Source: Capsicum annuum (lineage: Eukaryota; Streptophyta; Magnoliopsida; Solanales; Solanaceae). Taken from it: DNA of 64,000 nt. Made by a program: the position numbers and the translations under genes. The stretch lies in the NCBI RefSeq assembly GCF_002878395.1, contig NC_061115.1:150761034-150825033 (forward strand), written 5' to 3'. Positions 10,241 through 23,636 of the stretch are shown here, piece after piece. The notes below the pieces were generated by a model. It was given only the letters and a program-made list of their open reading frames with translations, searched no databases and had not been told where the DNA came from. Positions within the stretch are counted from its first letter, which is position 1. Each line of letters opens with the position of its first letter.

Positions 10241-11297
10241 CCTAGGTTGTGGTTACAATATCAGTTGGACTCTAGGTGAGTATTCTCCCCATGAAGAGAA
10301 TGTGATTTTAGTGTATAAATACTTAGGCACTCATTGTTATGTTGTTTGGATACTGGTGATTACATTCATACTTTTAGGTGCATTTATGATCACCTTTTTG
10401 CCCAATTCTAACCACTACTATTTTATCGAAAAATATTAATTACCACTTTTTACTTTTAAAGTGAAATACTTTTAAAATGGATTTTTCACAATGTGAATCA
10501 TACCGATTTATTTAATGAATTTTGATCATTTGAAACTAAATATGAAACTTTGGAAATTAGATCAAGGTTGATTTTAGACCATTATTAAGCCACTCTTTTG
10601 CCACTACTATTTACTTTGGTTAAAGAATATTTTTACCCTTTCTACATTATTATGTCGATTTAGTTTTGAAGTCGATCTCGGACAATGAATTTATAGACTT
10701 GAACTCTTTTAGTGTCGATTTATATTTGGGCATATATTTTTCTTATATATGTATATATGGTATTGGATAGAGTTGATTAATTATTATAATAATGGTTACA
10801 ATGGACTTGGTTTTGGTTCAGGAAATGTATATGCATATATCGGGTCCCCTATGGGTCCCTTCTTCAGTGAGCCACAATGTCGAAGAAGGATTGTATCCAT
10901 AGGTCTTGCCTTTACATGCTATTAAGCTGAAGGAGGTGTATACACTTAGAATGGTATGATAGTTGATTGGTTAATAGTACTCAATTACACTTGTATTTAT
11001 TCATTCATATGTATCGTCTATCACCAGTATAATTGCTTGGTGCTTATATCTATCAACCTAATGGGGGGTTGTATATGTATAAGCTAGATTGTTGTATTTT
11101 GAGTGCTTCTTGAATCTAACAGACTTATGTGGGCCCATTAAGGTTTTTTTTTTTGCACTGTCCAACTATTTTATTAGTGGTTATTATGGTTAGTTTGAGG
11201 CAGGATGATTATAGATGGTTACCTGAGATTGTCAGTATGTTTCTAATTCTCTTCTTTATTATATGTTATTATTACATTACATCATGACTAGTCATAT
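10240..11297 (+). repeat. LTR-like noncoding segment, probably 5' LTR of old host element H
   Basis: No coding match. A stretch at about 10440-10760 resembles 59850-60130 in the same orientation (shared ttaaaatggattt, accctttctac, gaatttatagacttg/actcttttag blocks). The latter belongs to the H-type LTR at 57485, so this is best read as the 3' half of an H-type LTR. Includes an 11-13 base T run near 11145. E1 interrupts it at 11298. Confidence 0.45.
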
Positions 11298-13757
11298 TGT
11301 AATGCCCCGAGTCTGTAACCCGGACGTTATACGGTGCTTATGTCCCCGAAGGACCACAAGCTAACCCATGACTGATATCTGCTGTAAGCACTAAATAACA
11401 ATACTGTAATAAACGCAAAAAATAGGCTGAAACACCACAAGGCTCAAAACATCTGAAATACTGAAAAAGTGTATTACTAAAATAATAATCTACAAAACTA
11501 AATATTGTGTGAAAGTCTAGTCTAAAAAGCCTCTAACTGAACTATCTGAATATAGAGTTGATAGGGCAGGCCCCCAACTAACTTCGACTACTAAACTACG
11601 AATAAACTGAAATACTGAAACTCCAACTAACTCCGACTTCAATTGATGATAATTCACTACTGAAACTGTTGTTGATAACAAAATCTGTTTATACTCGGTT
11701 AGAAACTTGAGCATCCGAACTTATGATATGAGACATCATAGCACAAATCAAAAGTTTGCGTCAGTACGTGGAATGTACTGGTATGCTAGATGAGGTAAGG
11801 CTAAATGCAAGGGTTCATATGCATGAACAATAACTGACTGAATGATATAGAGTAACTGAATATGAGAGTATATGGATAACTAAAACTACTGTAAATACTT
11901 AGTATGCAATATTGTGCATATTCGTGTATACTGTAACTGAACTTTTACTAAAGCTGAGTTCTAATAATTGAGTAACTAATATCAAAGATTTCTAATAACT
12001 GAGTTTCTGAAATTGATTGACTGTATCTGATAGTCCTAATTCTGTAGAACAGCACTGAGTTTTCTACGGAGACTGAAACTGATACTGTGGGAAGTAATCA
12101 TCGAAACGACATGCCTATTTTCTAATAGATCTGGGGTCCAACCTATAACCCCAGATGGAAGGGTGTCAGTACCCTGCCACAGGTAAAGATACTGAAGAGT
12201 TACCTATATCTGGCAGGTACTCTAATGAAAACGGTAAAACCCTAAACAAGCAGGTTAAAACACCTTATCAAGCCTCAACTGGCAGGTTGATGTCTCAACC
12301 TATGCTGGCTACGTAGCTCTGGAACACAAAGACTACTTATAAAGACCACAGCCTCTACTGGAAGGTGAGCCCCCATCCTTGGGTTCACTCGGTGCTGAAT
12401 CCTACTCCTAACTGACAAACACTAAACTAAGTATATTGAACTGGACTATACTGATACTGAGTTTACTGAGTTTTCTTAAGTTTTGTAACTAATTGAATTC
12501 TACTGATCATGACACGACTGATACTATTATGTAACTGACACTGGCTTTAGTTAAACAGCTAGATAGTCGGGTATTAAATACCCCTAGGACTTAATTACAT
12601 AGAAATAAAGCATAGCATAATCTTGAAATACATAACAATAATTACTTGTCCATAATTCATTCATAGAGACATTTTATCAAACACTTGTAGGGCATAAGCT
12701 TGTACATATACTAGCATGTCATGATTGCATCATTTAATTCACATGAACATTCTATCAAACACATGGGGAGCACAACTTAAGGCACATAATCATAAATAAC
12801 ATATAAACATTGCAACTAAATTGCCCAAACTTGCAAATTCATGGGTTCAACATGCAATTCATATAATTTCCCATAAGTACTATTCTATTTTCATGAATCT
12901 TATCATAATTATGGATTCAAAACAAAATTAACATCATCGATATGCGCACAATCAATTTCATGCATTGGAATTATGAATCTTTAACTTGTAATTTAAAAAG
13001 AGGTTCTTGGGCTTCATGGGTGAAAGGGACCCATTAATGAACACCTAGCATACCTGAATTTATGGATTCTTGAAGTTGTTGAAGGATTTCTTGAAATTTA
13101 GCCTTGATTCATGAAGCTAGGGTTTTTTCCTCTTGAGAGAGAATATGTTAAATATTGAAAAAAGTGAGTGAATAATGAGATATTAGGTTATATAGGGTAT
13201 AAATCCCGTGTTTAGGACTGATTAAGGCCATGGAAAAATACCCAAATACCCCTAGAATGACTTAAAAATTTGTAACTAAATAACCCTATTTGAACCCTTG
13301 GCGCGATGCGGCGCTATCGCACCGCATCACTGGAAGCCAAAAATTGTGAACTGGGTTATCAACACAACGTGGTGGAACCGTTTTACCCCTTTGTATGTAA
13401 ATTTCACCGTTGGTACGTCACGCCATGATCACAACGGAATACTAAAGATGATAATTAGCAACTTGGCTGGTAGCGCGATTCGGTGGTATTACAGATCTCC
13501 ACTATAAATTGACAAATACCATTTGTCCTGGCTCCGCAACGCACTGAAGTATCAGTTGGCACACTCTTTTATGAAAATGGCTGTAACTCTTTGCTCGAGT
13601 ATCGAATTTGGGTGAACTTTATATCGTTCGAATGCTGACTGAATTTTCTACGACTTGGTAAGCTCTAAACTAAAAAATACTGAGTATTTAAAATTTTTAC
13701 ATAGGAATATTCATGTACTGATAGTTAAATTAAGCTAAGGAAATATAGGGCATTACA
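11298..13757 (-). repeat. 3' LTR of E1
   Basis: 2460 bp. Terminal inverted repeats TGTAATGCCC / GGGCATTACA are perfect over 10 bases. It carries a candidate TATA box (TATATAA, minus, 13194-13188), a conserved U3 block at about 13570-13640 seen in all LTRs of the family (ctttgctcgagtatcgaat type), a GC-rich variable module at about 13295-13450, and four spaced short motifs at 12203, 12241, 12273 and 12352. Confidence 0.9.
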
Positions 13758-13776
13758 ATCTCTCTCCCTTGGGAAC
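13758..13776 (-). promoter_or_regulatory. Polypurine tract of E1
   Basis: Minus strand reads ccaagggagagagat directly before the LTR's TGTAATG, the expected plus-strand priming site for reverse transcription. Confidence 0.8.
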
Positions 13777-15825
13777 ATTCAGCCTCGAATGACACTGATT
13801 AAGCTGAGGAACACTGATAGACTGAGTTTGCACACTAAATATGCATATCTGATGCATGGATTACATGACTGAAGCTACTGATAAGCTGAGTTTTCATACT
13901 GAACATGCATATCTGATGCATAAGTACATGGCTGAACTAATTCATGAATTCCTGATTGAATATGCAACGGTAATAGATACCAAGTTTATAACTGTAACTA
14001 GACATGAAACTAAGTAAAGCTATGGAAGGTTGTTTTCTCAAGCTAAAAATACTAATGAACCTGAGATCATTTACTGAACATATATGAACAGGAACATGAT
14101 AACATGACTGAGTCTTAAACATGATACATGAACTGAATATCATAAACTGAACTAATTTCTTGAATACATGTCATACCATGAGAATGGTCATACAACTGAG
14201 ATTGGAACGAGAGAGTCAACTTGTGAGTACCCATTACTTCAAACTGGTTCTTATTATATAAAGATAAAATGGAAGGTTTAGGACATGAAGGCTGGGGGCT
14301 TATAGTGTATCTCCCCCTAGGGACATTATATCCCCTGGAGAATGCTAACTTGGCTAAGATACTAAAGAAAAACTTAGAGGATGAATAGGGCATCTATGAA
14401 CTGATTCATAACTGAATCTCTGGGATATAAAATTGAGGTGTAATACATGAACTAGGTTGAACTTGGAACTACAAGGATGTTCTATACTAGAATGGTCATA
14501 TTCATGAGATTTAGACAGGACGACTGGGCGGAAAGATGGGAAACCATATGAACTTGTCCGCCTAACTGCTAAACTGAATTGCTAGCTTTATGGACTAATT
14601 CATTCTCAAAACTTATACTCAACTGGAATATTTCTTATTACTCTTTCTATAAAGTTCTACTGACATTGGGAAGCAAGGAGACCTTGGCATGGTCTGAATA
14701 AGACATCTGAATGAGAAATAACCACATGGCTAAAATTCTATAATATGGGCACCGATAACTCTACCTACTGAGGTCTGAGATGGACTGAATTCTCTCACTA
14801 TGTTCAAGCCTACTCAAATCTCTGAAATACATTTATCCACTTACACATCATCATGACATTCAAGCCTATCTTCATAACTACAACCTCTTGTAAAAAAAAC
14901 ATGCAACAATGTTTTCCTAATCATGAAATATTTACTCTCTCCCATCTAAGAAACTGCTTATCACTACATCATTTAATAAGAAAAGTTTGCTGAAGGTTAA
15001 AACATGAGGACCTAAAGCCTGAATGGACACTATACTGAACTTGACCCTTAACTAAAACCTGAGGGATATAATATCAACCTCATAGATTTAACAAGAGATC
15101 TAGACTGAGGATATATATGACATAGTCTAAACTTAGCTGATCATTAGGAGTGTAGCATGAGTCATGGGGACTGAACATACTGTAATGCATGAGTACATGA
15201 GTCATGAGCTGCATGACCTGAGTTTAGAGTTTTTGTATTCATGGAACATGATCCATAATACTAAAGGAATTGGAAATACGTCTACTAGAAACTATAAGGG
15301 TACATGATTTATGATAATTATCAAATATGAGCTATAGTCATAGAGCTGACATGTAAGGCGTGAGTAGATATCATGATAGATGAAGCACAAAACTTTTAAC
15401 TGAGGTAAAGACAAATTGGGCATCAACCTCTCCCACTGCCTTTCTACACATACTAATATTACTGCTAAAATCTAAAAGTCTGACTTGGTTACTTGTGCTA
15501 CCATCTGCCTCTTAGATTAAAGCCATTATTCTAAGTTTGTGAGCCACTTAATAAACTCTAAATCAAACTGAAACCACTTTACTCCAGATTTTGAGATATC
15601 ACAATGCTCATAAACACTAAACTCGTTCTTAAGGACTACTCCTAATAATGTAAAGTCCACTGCTAGTAGTTCCTTCTGATACATGATTCTTAGTTTTATA
15701 TTGCACCAACAATCATCATATAACGACTTTAACACTGATTAACTTAGAATTCTCAACTCTTCTTTCTACAAGTTTAATAAAAAAAAATCAAGCTTAAATT
15801 GACTGAAACTGAGGTACTACCCCTT
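13777..15825 (-). other. Noncoding 3' internal region of E1
   Basis: About 2 kb with no recognisable domain on either strand. Its left end resembles E2's untranslated stretch between integrase and PPT (gatgcatggat and actgaactaatt-type segments; compare 26500-26760). Two imperfect copies of a segment with atgcatatctgatgcat occur at about 13819-13873 and 13880-13935. A second PPT-like stretch, atctccccctagggacatt, lies at about 14310-14329. Open frames at 14115-14393 and 15526-15735 have no recognisable product. Confidence 0.6.
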
Positions 15826-16310
15826 CATTCAATGACTGGTTCATTTGGAGACTAAAAATGAACTATTATTTTCTACAATTAACTGAGGCATAGCATGAAT
15901 GGAGCCAATCCATGCTAAGAATGACATCAAAATCTATCATCTCTAATTCTACTAAGTTTGCTGAAGTGACTTTCTAAGGTATCATAATTGGACAATTCCT
16001 GTATACCCGTCAGGCTATTATAGATTTTCCCACTATGGTAGAAACTGAGAAAGGCTCTGCTAGGATTTTTGGACTGACTCTAAAGTTAATAGCTATATAA
16101 GGAGTTATGAAAGATAAAGAAGCTCCTAGATCTATCAAGGCATAAATATTCAAATAGAAGATCTATAACGTACCAGTGATAACATCACGAGAATTTTGCT
16201 GATCTTATTTGGACTGAAGTGCATAAATCTTGTTTGGGCATTGCCCATGGTGGCACTGGAAGTGGTACCCTACATATTTGGGCGATCGAACTGAGCTGAA
16301 GGACGTTTAT
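15826..16310 (-). pseudogene. N-terminal protease fragment of E1
   Basis: Minus-strand reading resembles the E2 protease: a PKILAEPFSVST block, VGKSIIA, RVYRNCP with stops between, and LVELEMIDFDVILSMDWLHS near 15975-15910, followed by SCYASVN. The reading fades at about 15825 at the position equal to NEPILEW in E2. Beyond this nothing of RT is found. The active-site segment is damaged by frameshift near 16130-16150. Confidence 0.65.
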
Positions 16311-17374
16311 ACTAACCCTGTGAACCTAACTGAGGACAATCTCTGACTCTATGTCCTCGCTTGCCATACCCAAAACATACATCACTGCTAGCTCTACACA
16401 TACTCTTATGATTCTTACCACATTCTCCATAAGGTGGATAGGTACGACCACTGCTCATATTACCCTGGGTTTGGGAGCCTGGTGCCCTATCTCGACTGTC
16501 ATTCCTAAACTTTGATATTAGAACACTAGCTAAAGATGGAGCTGGAACTAAAGATTTTGGATGAAATTGGGAACAAATACTTCCCTTAGACTTAGGCTGA
16601 CTAAAATTGAAGCTACCTATTTTGGCTCTCTTGTTCTGCCTCTTTCTTTTTATTCTTAGCCTCTTTTATTTATTGAGCATGAACCATAAGCCTAGATATG
16701 TTCATCACCTTAATCAACATTACAGTTCTGCACTCCTTAACCATATTATTTGACACCCAAAATATGAACTTGTTCATTCTGAGCCTACTATCTACTACTA
16801 CATGGGGAACATACCTGGCTAACTGAGTAAACTTAAGCGAATACTATTTTACACTCATATTGCCTAGCCTAAGATTGATGAACTCTAACACCTTAGTTTC
16901 TCTCATCTACAAGGGAAAGAATATATCTAGAAAAGCAGTAGCAAAATCGTCCAACTCTTTAGGGTCTACATCTGTGCCCTTCTCAACCTTCCACTGATTA
17001 AAACACATATGAGTTATATCTTGTAGCTGATAGTCAACTTATGTAGCAGTCTTATTGGAAGTCACTTCCATAATATCTGTGACTTTTTGGACCTGATCAA
17101 GGAACTCCTGCGGATCCTCTTCCTACTTAGATCCATAGAATAGGGAAGTATTTATTCGAGTGAAGTCCTAAATATTGGTTGCAGCAGTATTGGCCATTGG
17201 GTTGGCCTGAACAACAGATGGCTATTCATTTTAAGATATTATGAAATTGGCTAGAGTAGTGAATGTAGCTCTGACTTTTTTATGGGAGACATGCTTATCT
17301 AGGGGATCTTATTGAACAGGCGGAGGTGCTGATTGATTTCTAGTTCTTCTTCTATTAGTCTTTTTGGGAGGCAT
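16311..17374 (-). pseudogene. Gag of E1, broken
   Basis: Probable start is the ATG complementary to 17372-17374 (MPPKKTNRRRTRNQ), about 200 bases after the PBS. Blocks in order: FTTLANFII, QANPMANTAATNIQDFTRIN, EEDPQEFLDQVQKVTDIM (about 17130-17080), KVLEFINLRLGNMSVK and YSLKFTQLARYVPHV (about 16910-16790). A zinc knuckle at about 16375-16330 reads VCFGYGKRGHRVRDCPQ, with its second Cys replaced by Tyr (TGT to TAT). The frame is kept for long stretches, so gag is less decayed than that of element B. Stops are scattered, for example near 17325 and 17045. Confidence 0.8.
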
Positions 17375-17576
17375 ATTATGTAATTGGAAGGAAGAAAAGG
17401 ATTAGAATAAGAGTTTAGCTTGATCTCATGATCACTTTCACAAAATGAATACTTGAAAGAACGAAAACATTTCTTAAAACATCTCATAGCCTCCTGTCCG
17501 TCAGTGTGACGCGCTACACACCCATGTACAAGACTCTACTTAGTGCAGCTTTCAAACTCCCTAGGACTCTGTTGAA

Positions 17577-17594
17577 CCTTAGGCTCTGATACCA
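17577..17594 (-). promoter_or_regulatory. tRNA-iMet primer-binding site of E1
   Basis: Minus strand reads TGGTATCAGAGCCTAAGG, four bases from the LTR end at 17599; the standard chromovirus initiator-Met primer site. Confidence 0.9.
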
Positions 17595-17598
17595 AGTT

Positions 17599-19989
17599 TG
17601 TAATGCCCTAAGTCTGTACTCCGGATGCTACACGGTGCTTACCATCCCGAAGGACCATAAGCTAACCCATGACATATATCTGGTATGAGTACTGAATAAT
17701 AATACTGTAATAAATGTAGAAAATAGGTTGAAATTCCATAAGGTTCAAAATATCTAAATTACTGATAAAGTATATTACTGAAATAATAATCTGCAAAACT
17801 AAATACAATCTGAAAGTCTAGTTTGAAAAGACTCTAACTGAACTATCTGAATGTGGAGTTGATGGGACATGCCCACAACTAAATCTGACTACTTAACTAC
17901 TAATAAACTGAAATACTGAAATAAAAGAATGCCCTTGATATATGAGGACTCTCTACAAAAATTGCTGCTGATAACAAAATCTGTCTTTGAGCGGTCAGGA
18001 ACTTGAGCATTTGAACCTATGATATGAGACATCATAGCATAAAATAAGTATATGCATTAGTACATGGAATATACTAGTATGCTAGATGAGGTATGGATGA
18101 ATGCAAGGGTTCATATGCATAAACAATAACTGACTGAATGAGATAGAGTAACAGAATATAAAAGTACACGGATAACTAAAACTACTATAAATATTGAGAT
18201 AAAATACTGTGCATATTTATGTATACTGTAATTGAGTTTTTACTGAAGTTGAGTTTTAAGTTCTGATAACTGAGTAACTGGTATCTGAGATTACTAATAA
18301 CTAAGTTACTGAAACTGATTGACAATATCTGATAGTCTTGAATCTGTAGAACTGAACAGAGTTCTATACTGAGACTGAAACTAATACTATGGGAAGTAAT
18401 CCTCTTATCGACATACCTCTTTTATAAATAGATTTGGGGTCAAACCTATAACCCCAGTAGAAAGGGTGTTAGTACCGTGCCACCGGTTAAGATACTGAAG
18501 AGTTACCCTTATCTGGTAGGTACTCCAATGATAATAGTTGAAACCTCAACTGGCAAGTCAAAATACCTCATGAACCCTTAACTGGTAGGTTGATGTCTCA
18601 ACCTAGCTGGCTACGTTGTTCTAGAATGCAAGGACTGCTTCTAAGGATCACACCCTCTATTGGTAGGTAAGCCCCCATTCTTGGGTTCACTCAGTACTAA
18701 ATCCTACTCCCAACTGAAAGACACTGAACTAAACTAGATTGATACTGAGTTTACTGAGTTTTACTGAGTTCTATAACTAATAGAATTCTATTGATCATGA
18801 CATGACTGATACTATTCTATATCTTACATTGGCTCTAGGTAAATAACTAGATTGTCGGGTATCAAATACCTCTAGGCCTCAATAGCATGGTAATAAAGCA
18901 CATCATAATCTTGAAAGACATAACAATAATAACTTGTCCATAATTAATTCATAGAGATAATTTATCAAACACTTGTATAACATAAGCTTGTACATATACT
19001 AGCATGTCATGATTGCATCATTTAATTCACATGATCATACTATCAAACACTTGGGGAGCAAAACTTAATGCACATAATCATGGATAACATATTAACATTG
19101 CAACTAAAATCTCCAAACTTGCAAATTCATGGGTTCAACATGCAATACATATAATTTCCCATAAATACTATTCTATTGTCATGAATCTTATCATAATCAT
19201 GGATTAAAAACCTAATTAACATAATAGATATGCGCATAATAAATTTTAAGCATTGGAATTATGAATCTATAACTTGTAATTTAAAAAGAGGTTCTTGGGC
19301 TTCATGTATGAAAGGGGCCCATGAATGAACACCTAACATAGCTGAATTTTATGGATTCTTGAAGTTCTTGAAGGATTTCTTAAAATTTAGCTTGTTTCTT
19401 GAAGCTACAGTTTTTACCTCTTGAGAGAGAATATTTTAAATCTTAAGAAAAATGAGTGAATAATGAGATATTAAGTTATTTAGGGTATAAATCCCATGTT
19501 TAGACTGATTAGGGCCGTGGAAAAAGACCCAAATACCCCTGGAATGACTTAAAAATTCATAACTAAATAACATAATCTAGACCCTTTATGCAACGCGGTG
19601 CTATCGTGCCACATCACTAGAAACTGATTATTGTGAGTTGGGTCATCAATGCGACGTGGTGGATCATGTTATCCCTTTGTATGCGAATTTCACCCTTGGC
19701 GCGTCGCACCATAATTGCAATGAAAAAATGGAAAATAAAAATTAGGAACATTGATGGTAGCACAATAAACACTGGAAAATAACAATTAGGCACACTGTTT
19801 TATGAAAATGGCTTTAACTCTTCGCCCAAGAATTGGATTTGGGCGAACTTTATATCATTGGAAAGTTGACTGAATATCCTATGCATTGGTTATCTCTAAA
19901 CTGAAAAATTCTAAGTCGTTTAGAATTTTTACTTATGAATACTCATGTACTTAGAGTTAAATTAGGCTAGGGAAATATGGGGTATTACA
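17599..19989 (-). repeat. 5' LTR of E1
   Basis: 2391 bp; begins TGTAATGCCC and ends GGTATTACA. Collinear with 11298-13757 including the U3 GC-rich module (about 19585-19720), the conserved ctcttcgcccaagaattgga-type block and the four spaced motifs at 18506, 18544, 18575 and 18654. Confidence 0.9.
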
Positions 19990-22900
19990 CACACTTAAGT
20001 TGGAGGCTTTGATTATGCTAGAATTAGATCCCTTACTTAGGTATGATACTAAAAATATTAGGTTCACTCACTGATGTTATTATCTTTAGTTAGTACTATA
20101 TATGTGTATATATATGGTAGTACCATATATCCCTCTCTTTACTTATTTATCAATATTGTATGTACATTCCTTGACCTTATGTTATAATAATATTTCTGTA
20201 TTTCACTCTTCATTTAATATTGCCTAGTGATATACAATATGACAATAGTTTTTGAATACTATTAGAATAAGATAAGTTTATCCTTTTTTCTCTCTTAGCA
20301 TTATTATGTTTAGCTACTTGGAATGTCACTTGTAGTTATATTCCCACTTTATATTTTATTTATATTTGCAGTATCTTTGGATCTTAGTCAACTAATGCCT
20401 ATCGAGAACCCCTTGTTTTGTACTCATACTACACTTTAAGATTGTAAATTATAGTATGAGTTGTCTTAATGTGTGCTTCATGTGGATCAGCTATGGATTA
20501 GATATTTAGAGTCAGCTCCTAGCTTTTAGAGTATTCCTTCTCTCCCTTGTGTTGATTATACTGATCTCTACAATGAAATCTAAGACATCTTTTTATATGT
20601 ATTTATTCGATATTTCACTATGTACTCTGATTGTATTAGAAGTTCTTGTACTAACTTTAATAGTTCTTGGGGTTGCATTTTATATATGTTCTTTAATTTA
20701 ATTTATTTTTACTATTTTCTCCATTTCTCTTGATAGTCTATTACTATCAGTTATGAACTATGGGTTGGCTTACCTACTATGGATTATGGTAGGTACCATC
20801 ATGACCTGAGAAATTAGTTTATGAAAATTTGATCAATGCCTATGTTTACAAATATGTTAGTACAAGAGCTAAGTGTCTAGTAGAGTATTTTAGATAAATA
20901 CAAAGATGTCTGTATCCTAGCTTTTGTAGTTTATAAGGCATTCTTTGGAAATTCTATTCATGATTTGGTGTCATGTATTCATACTTCTATGAACCTTTGG
21001 TAATTATTTTGATTGTCGATAAATGCTGATGAGACTTCACACATATTTCTAGAGTTTTGGCTCTGCATTAGGCTAGCGAGTTAGATATTAACACTGAAGC
21101 TTTATCATTAGCCAAAAATTTAAGGGTAGCCTAGGATCCGATAGTGTATGTGACTTCTTTATTTCTTCAGGATCCGATATTAAGGTTTCTGATTATTTTA
21201 GTGGATACCTTATATCTAGAGATAATGTATAGTCCATCGAGTAGTTGATAGACTAAAATTTGATTTGTTACTATTTATTAGGGTTCTCTATCTATTAAAA
21301 AGTATGATATTCAATTTCTCAAGTAGGCTAGACTTACTCTTATACTATATCCTTTAGCACATAAGTTGGTGTGCATATTTATCAGAGGGTTAGCTATGCT
21401 ACTCCTCTTGGCATCAGAATATATATAGTAGCTGGGTCTTCTTTACCTCAAGTTGTTAATCATATGTGGACCTCATAGAGGATATATATTGAGACATATA
21501 GAGGTGGCGGTAGGAGGCCATGTTATTCATATAGTGTTATTGGCATTCCATCTGTGAGTAGGGGCCCTTTCAATAAAGGACTATAGTACTTTCAGCCTGT
21601 TTGTTCCATACAGGTAGCATCTTAGGCTATAAGTATCTCGTAGATCAGTTGTGGTGGTCACAGTGAGTAGCATTCTTATCATACATTGGAAAGTATTCAG
21701 TATAAAACTTTAGTTCATAGCTGCTATTCTTGATCAGTAGTTATAATGTGTCAAAGAGTCCAAATAGCATGTTCTGGTTATGAAACAATTAGTCATTTGG
21801 CTAGAGATTAACCTAGGCATGAGTTGGTTGTTCAGATAGAGTCAATACTTATTTCATACTAGCCTGGATCCCCTAATATATATTTTGATTGTGAGGAGGA
21901 TGATCACTTTAGTAGAAAGTGTCCCTATCGGTAGTTGGTCAGCTAGTTGGGAGTAATACTTATTTCTCACCAGGTTAGTACTTTAGAGGGATTTTGATGA
22001 CTATAATGAGATAGGTCACTGGAATAGAGTGTCTTCAGTGTGAGATTATAAGTCATTCAACTAATCAAGATCAGTCTCATAGGGTTGTGGCACCTTATAT
22101 TAGAGGTAGTGGATTTAGTGCCTCAATTGGTGATTCAAATACTCATTTTGGGTTTAGATACACTCAAATATGTATCATTTAGGTACATCAAGAGTATGAC
22201 TTCAGACCTCCATCAATATAGGTGCGCTTTGACTTACTATTTTTAGTTACTATTTGAATTATGTTGGGATTTTTATACCCAATGTTAGTTCTTGCCTTGA
22301 TATTACAATATTGGTTGTTGTATAAGTTCTATAGATTTATTCATAGGTGAATATTCCCGTAGACGATTTTTTTATTAGTGGATTGAGTGACTCGGTGTGG
22401 TATTTTCCTTATGGTATAGCATTTAGATTGAAGTCCCATTTAATTTGGCATTATGGATTTGTTTTGAGCTTAGAATTATTTTAGTCATTTTTTATTTTGG
22501 TGCCTTTTTTACCTTATGTTGTTGTTGTTACTATTGTTACTGTTTTGGTCAATATAAATTTTCACATAATAGATGGCTAGAATAGTATCATCTTCTTAGT
22601 ATTGCTGTTGTTGCAATTCATATTCGTTTGGCCTAGAACCTTGGTTGATTTGTTTTATTACTATTATTGAGTCAATATCTATTATTGAGTAGTTTATAAA
22701 AATAAAGTAAGGGTTGGCCTTCCATGTTCTAGTTATGATTCTAGCATTTGCAACTTATTTCTATGGCCAAATTTTATGATTGATCAGTTTTGGGTATGCC
22801 CTTCAAATTTAGCATATGTGTTTCCTATTAGTGGTATTGATATTAGTCTTGGTATTGAGTTTAGTACTACATTATTCCTAAGATGTGGTTCATCGATCAA

Positions 22901-23636
22901 TTGAATTGAGGTTGGTTTTCATGGGTGACGTCCAAAATTTCTCATCTTCGATAGTTATTCGGCCTAGTATGACTTCATAATATGATTTTTCTTGATGGTA
23001 TGTGCTTGTGTATTATTGTTGGTAATCAAAGTAGATGTCTTTTGGGAGAGTGAATTCATTTCTATAGATTGAGTATTGGTTGACCAGATTGAAGCTAAGT
23101 TTGTGTTTTCTAAGTTGCTTAAGAGATGTCTATCATTAGTACTTTTGTAGCCTTGGTGAGTTATTATTTATTCCTTGATGTGTTATGGTCTTAGTAGATG
23201 TGTATTTTATTCTCAGTATCCTGAGAATGTAGTTTTTTTTAGTAATGCTTATGTTCTTTTACAATATTTCAAATTTCAACTCTTGCAAGAATTGTGGTAT
23301 ATATGATGGAATTCTGATGTTGAGATCGATTTGGGTATTTCTTATCCATGAAGACTCTTGGGTTTCAGCTTTAGATTTGGATCTTTTGAAGGACGAGTGG
23401 GAAATTGAAATAAATTTTGGGTTATGGATGGTTACTCACAGTATGATTGATTTGGATAGTTAAGAATGAGTAGTTCAACTTCGACATCGAGATTGCAACT
23501 ACGGGTTGCATAACTTAGTACAACCCTATTTAAAAGTTTTGACTGAGCTAAGCATTGGTTTATAGGTTGACTAAGCCTAATTATTACCTACCGATTAGAT
23601 TCTCTTTATTTCAGGTAAATTATGCTTGATAGATTT
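19990..23636 (+). pseudogene. Old Ty3/gypsy element H: end of 5' LTR, gag and pol remnants
   Basis: Very decayed plus-strand sequence. 19990-~20350 looks like the end of an LTR; then gag-like text follows. A zinc knuckle is readable at about 21883-21933 (YFDCEEDDHFSRKCPY, first Cys to Tyr). Near the right end 23558-23626 reads VYRLTKPNYYLPIRFSLF, matching the integrase core motif VDRLTKSAHF-PVR of gypsy elements with its first catalytic Asp changed to Tyr. The reading then stops at the E2 insertion and an HPQ motif resumes at 39885. RT and RNase H are not securely readable between 22300 and 23500. Confidence 0.5.

Larger units (their letters stand above)
11298..19989 (-). mobile_element. E1: LTR retrotransposon with gag and part of protease only
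   Basis: Two long terminal repeats, 11298-13757 and 17599-19989, both starting TGTAATGCCC on the plus strand and ending in a GGCATTACA / GGTATTACA type inverted end. The PBS lies next to the right LTR and the PPT next to the left one, so the element reads on the minus strand. The internal 3.84 kb codes only gag and an early piece of protease; I find no RT, RNase H or integrase. Flanking 5-mers are CATAT (11293-11297) and CACAC (19990-19994), three of five alike, a possible decayed target duplication. Confidence 0.85.
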
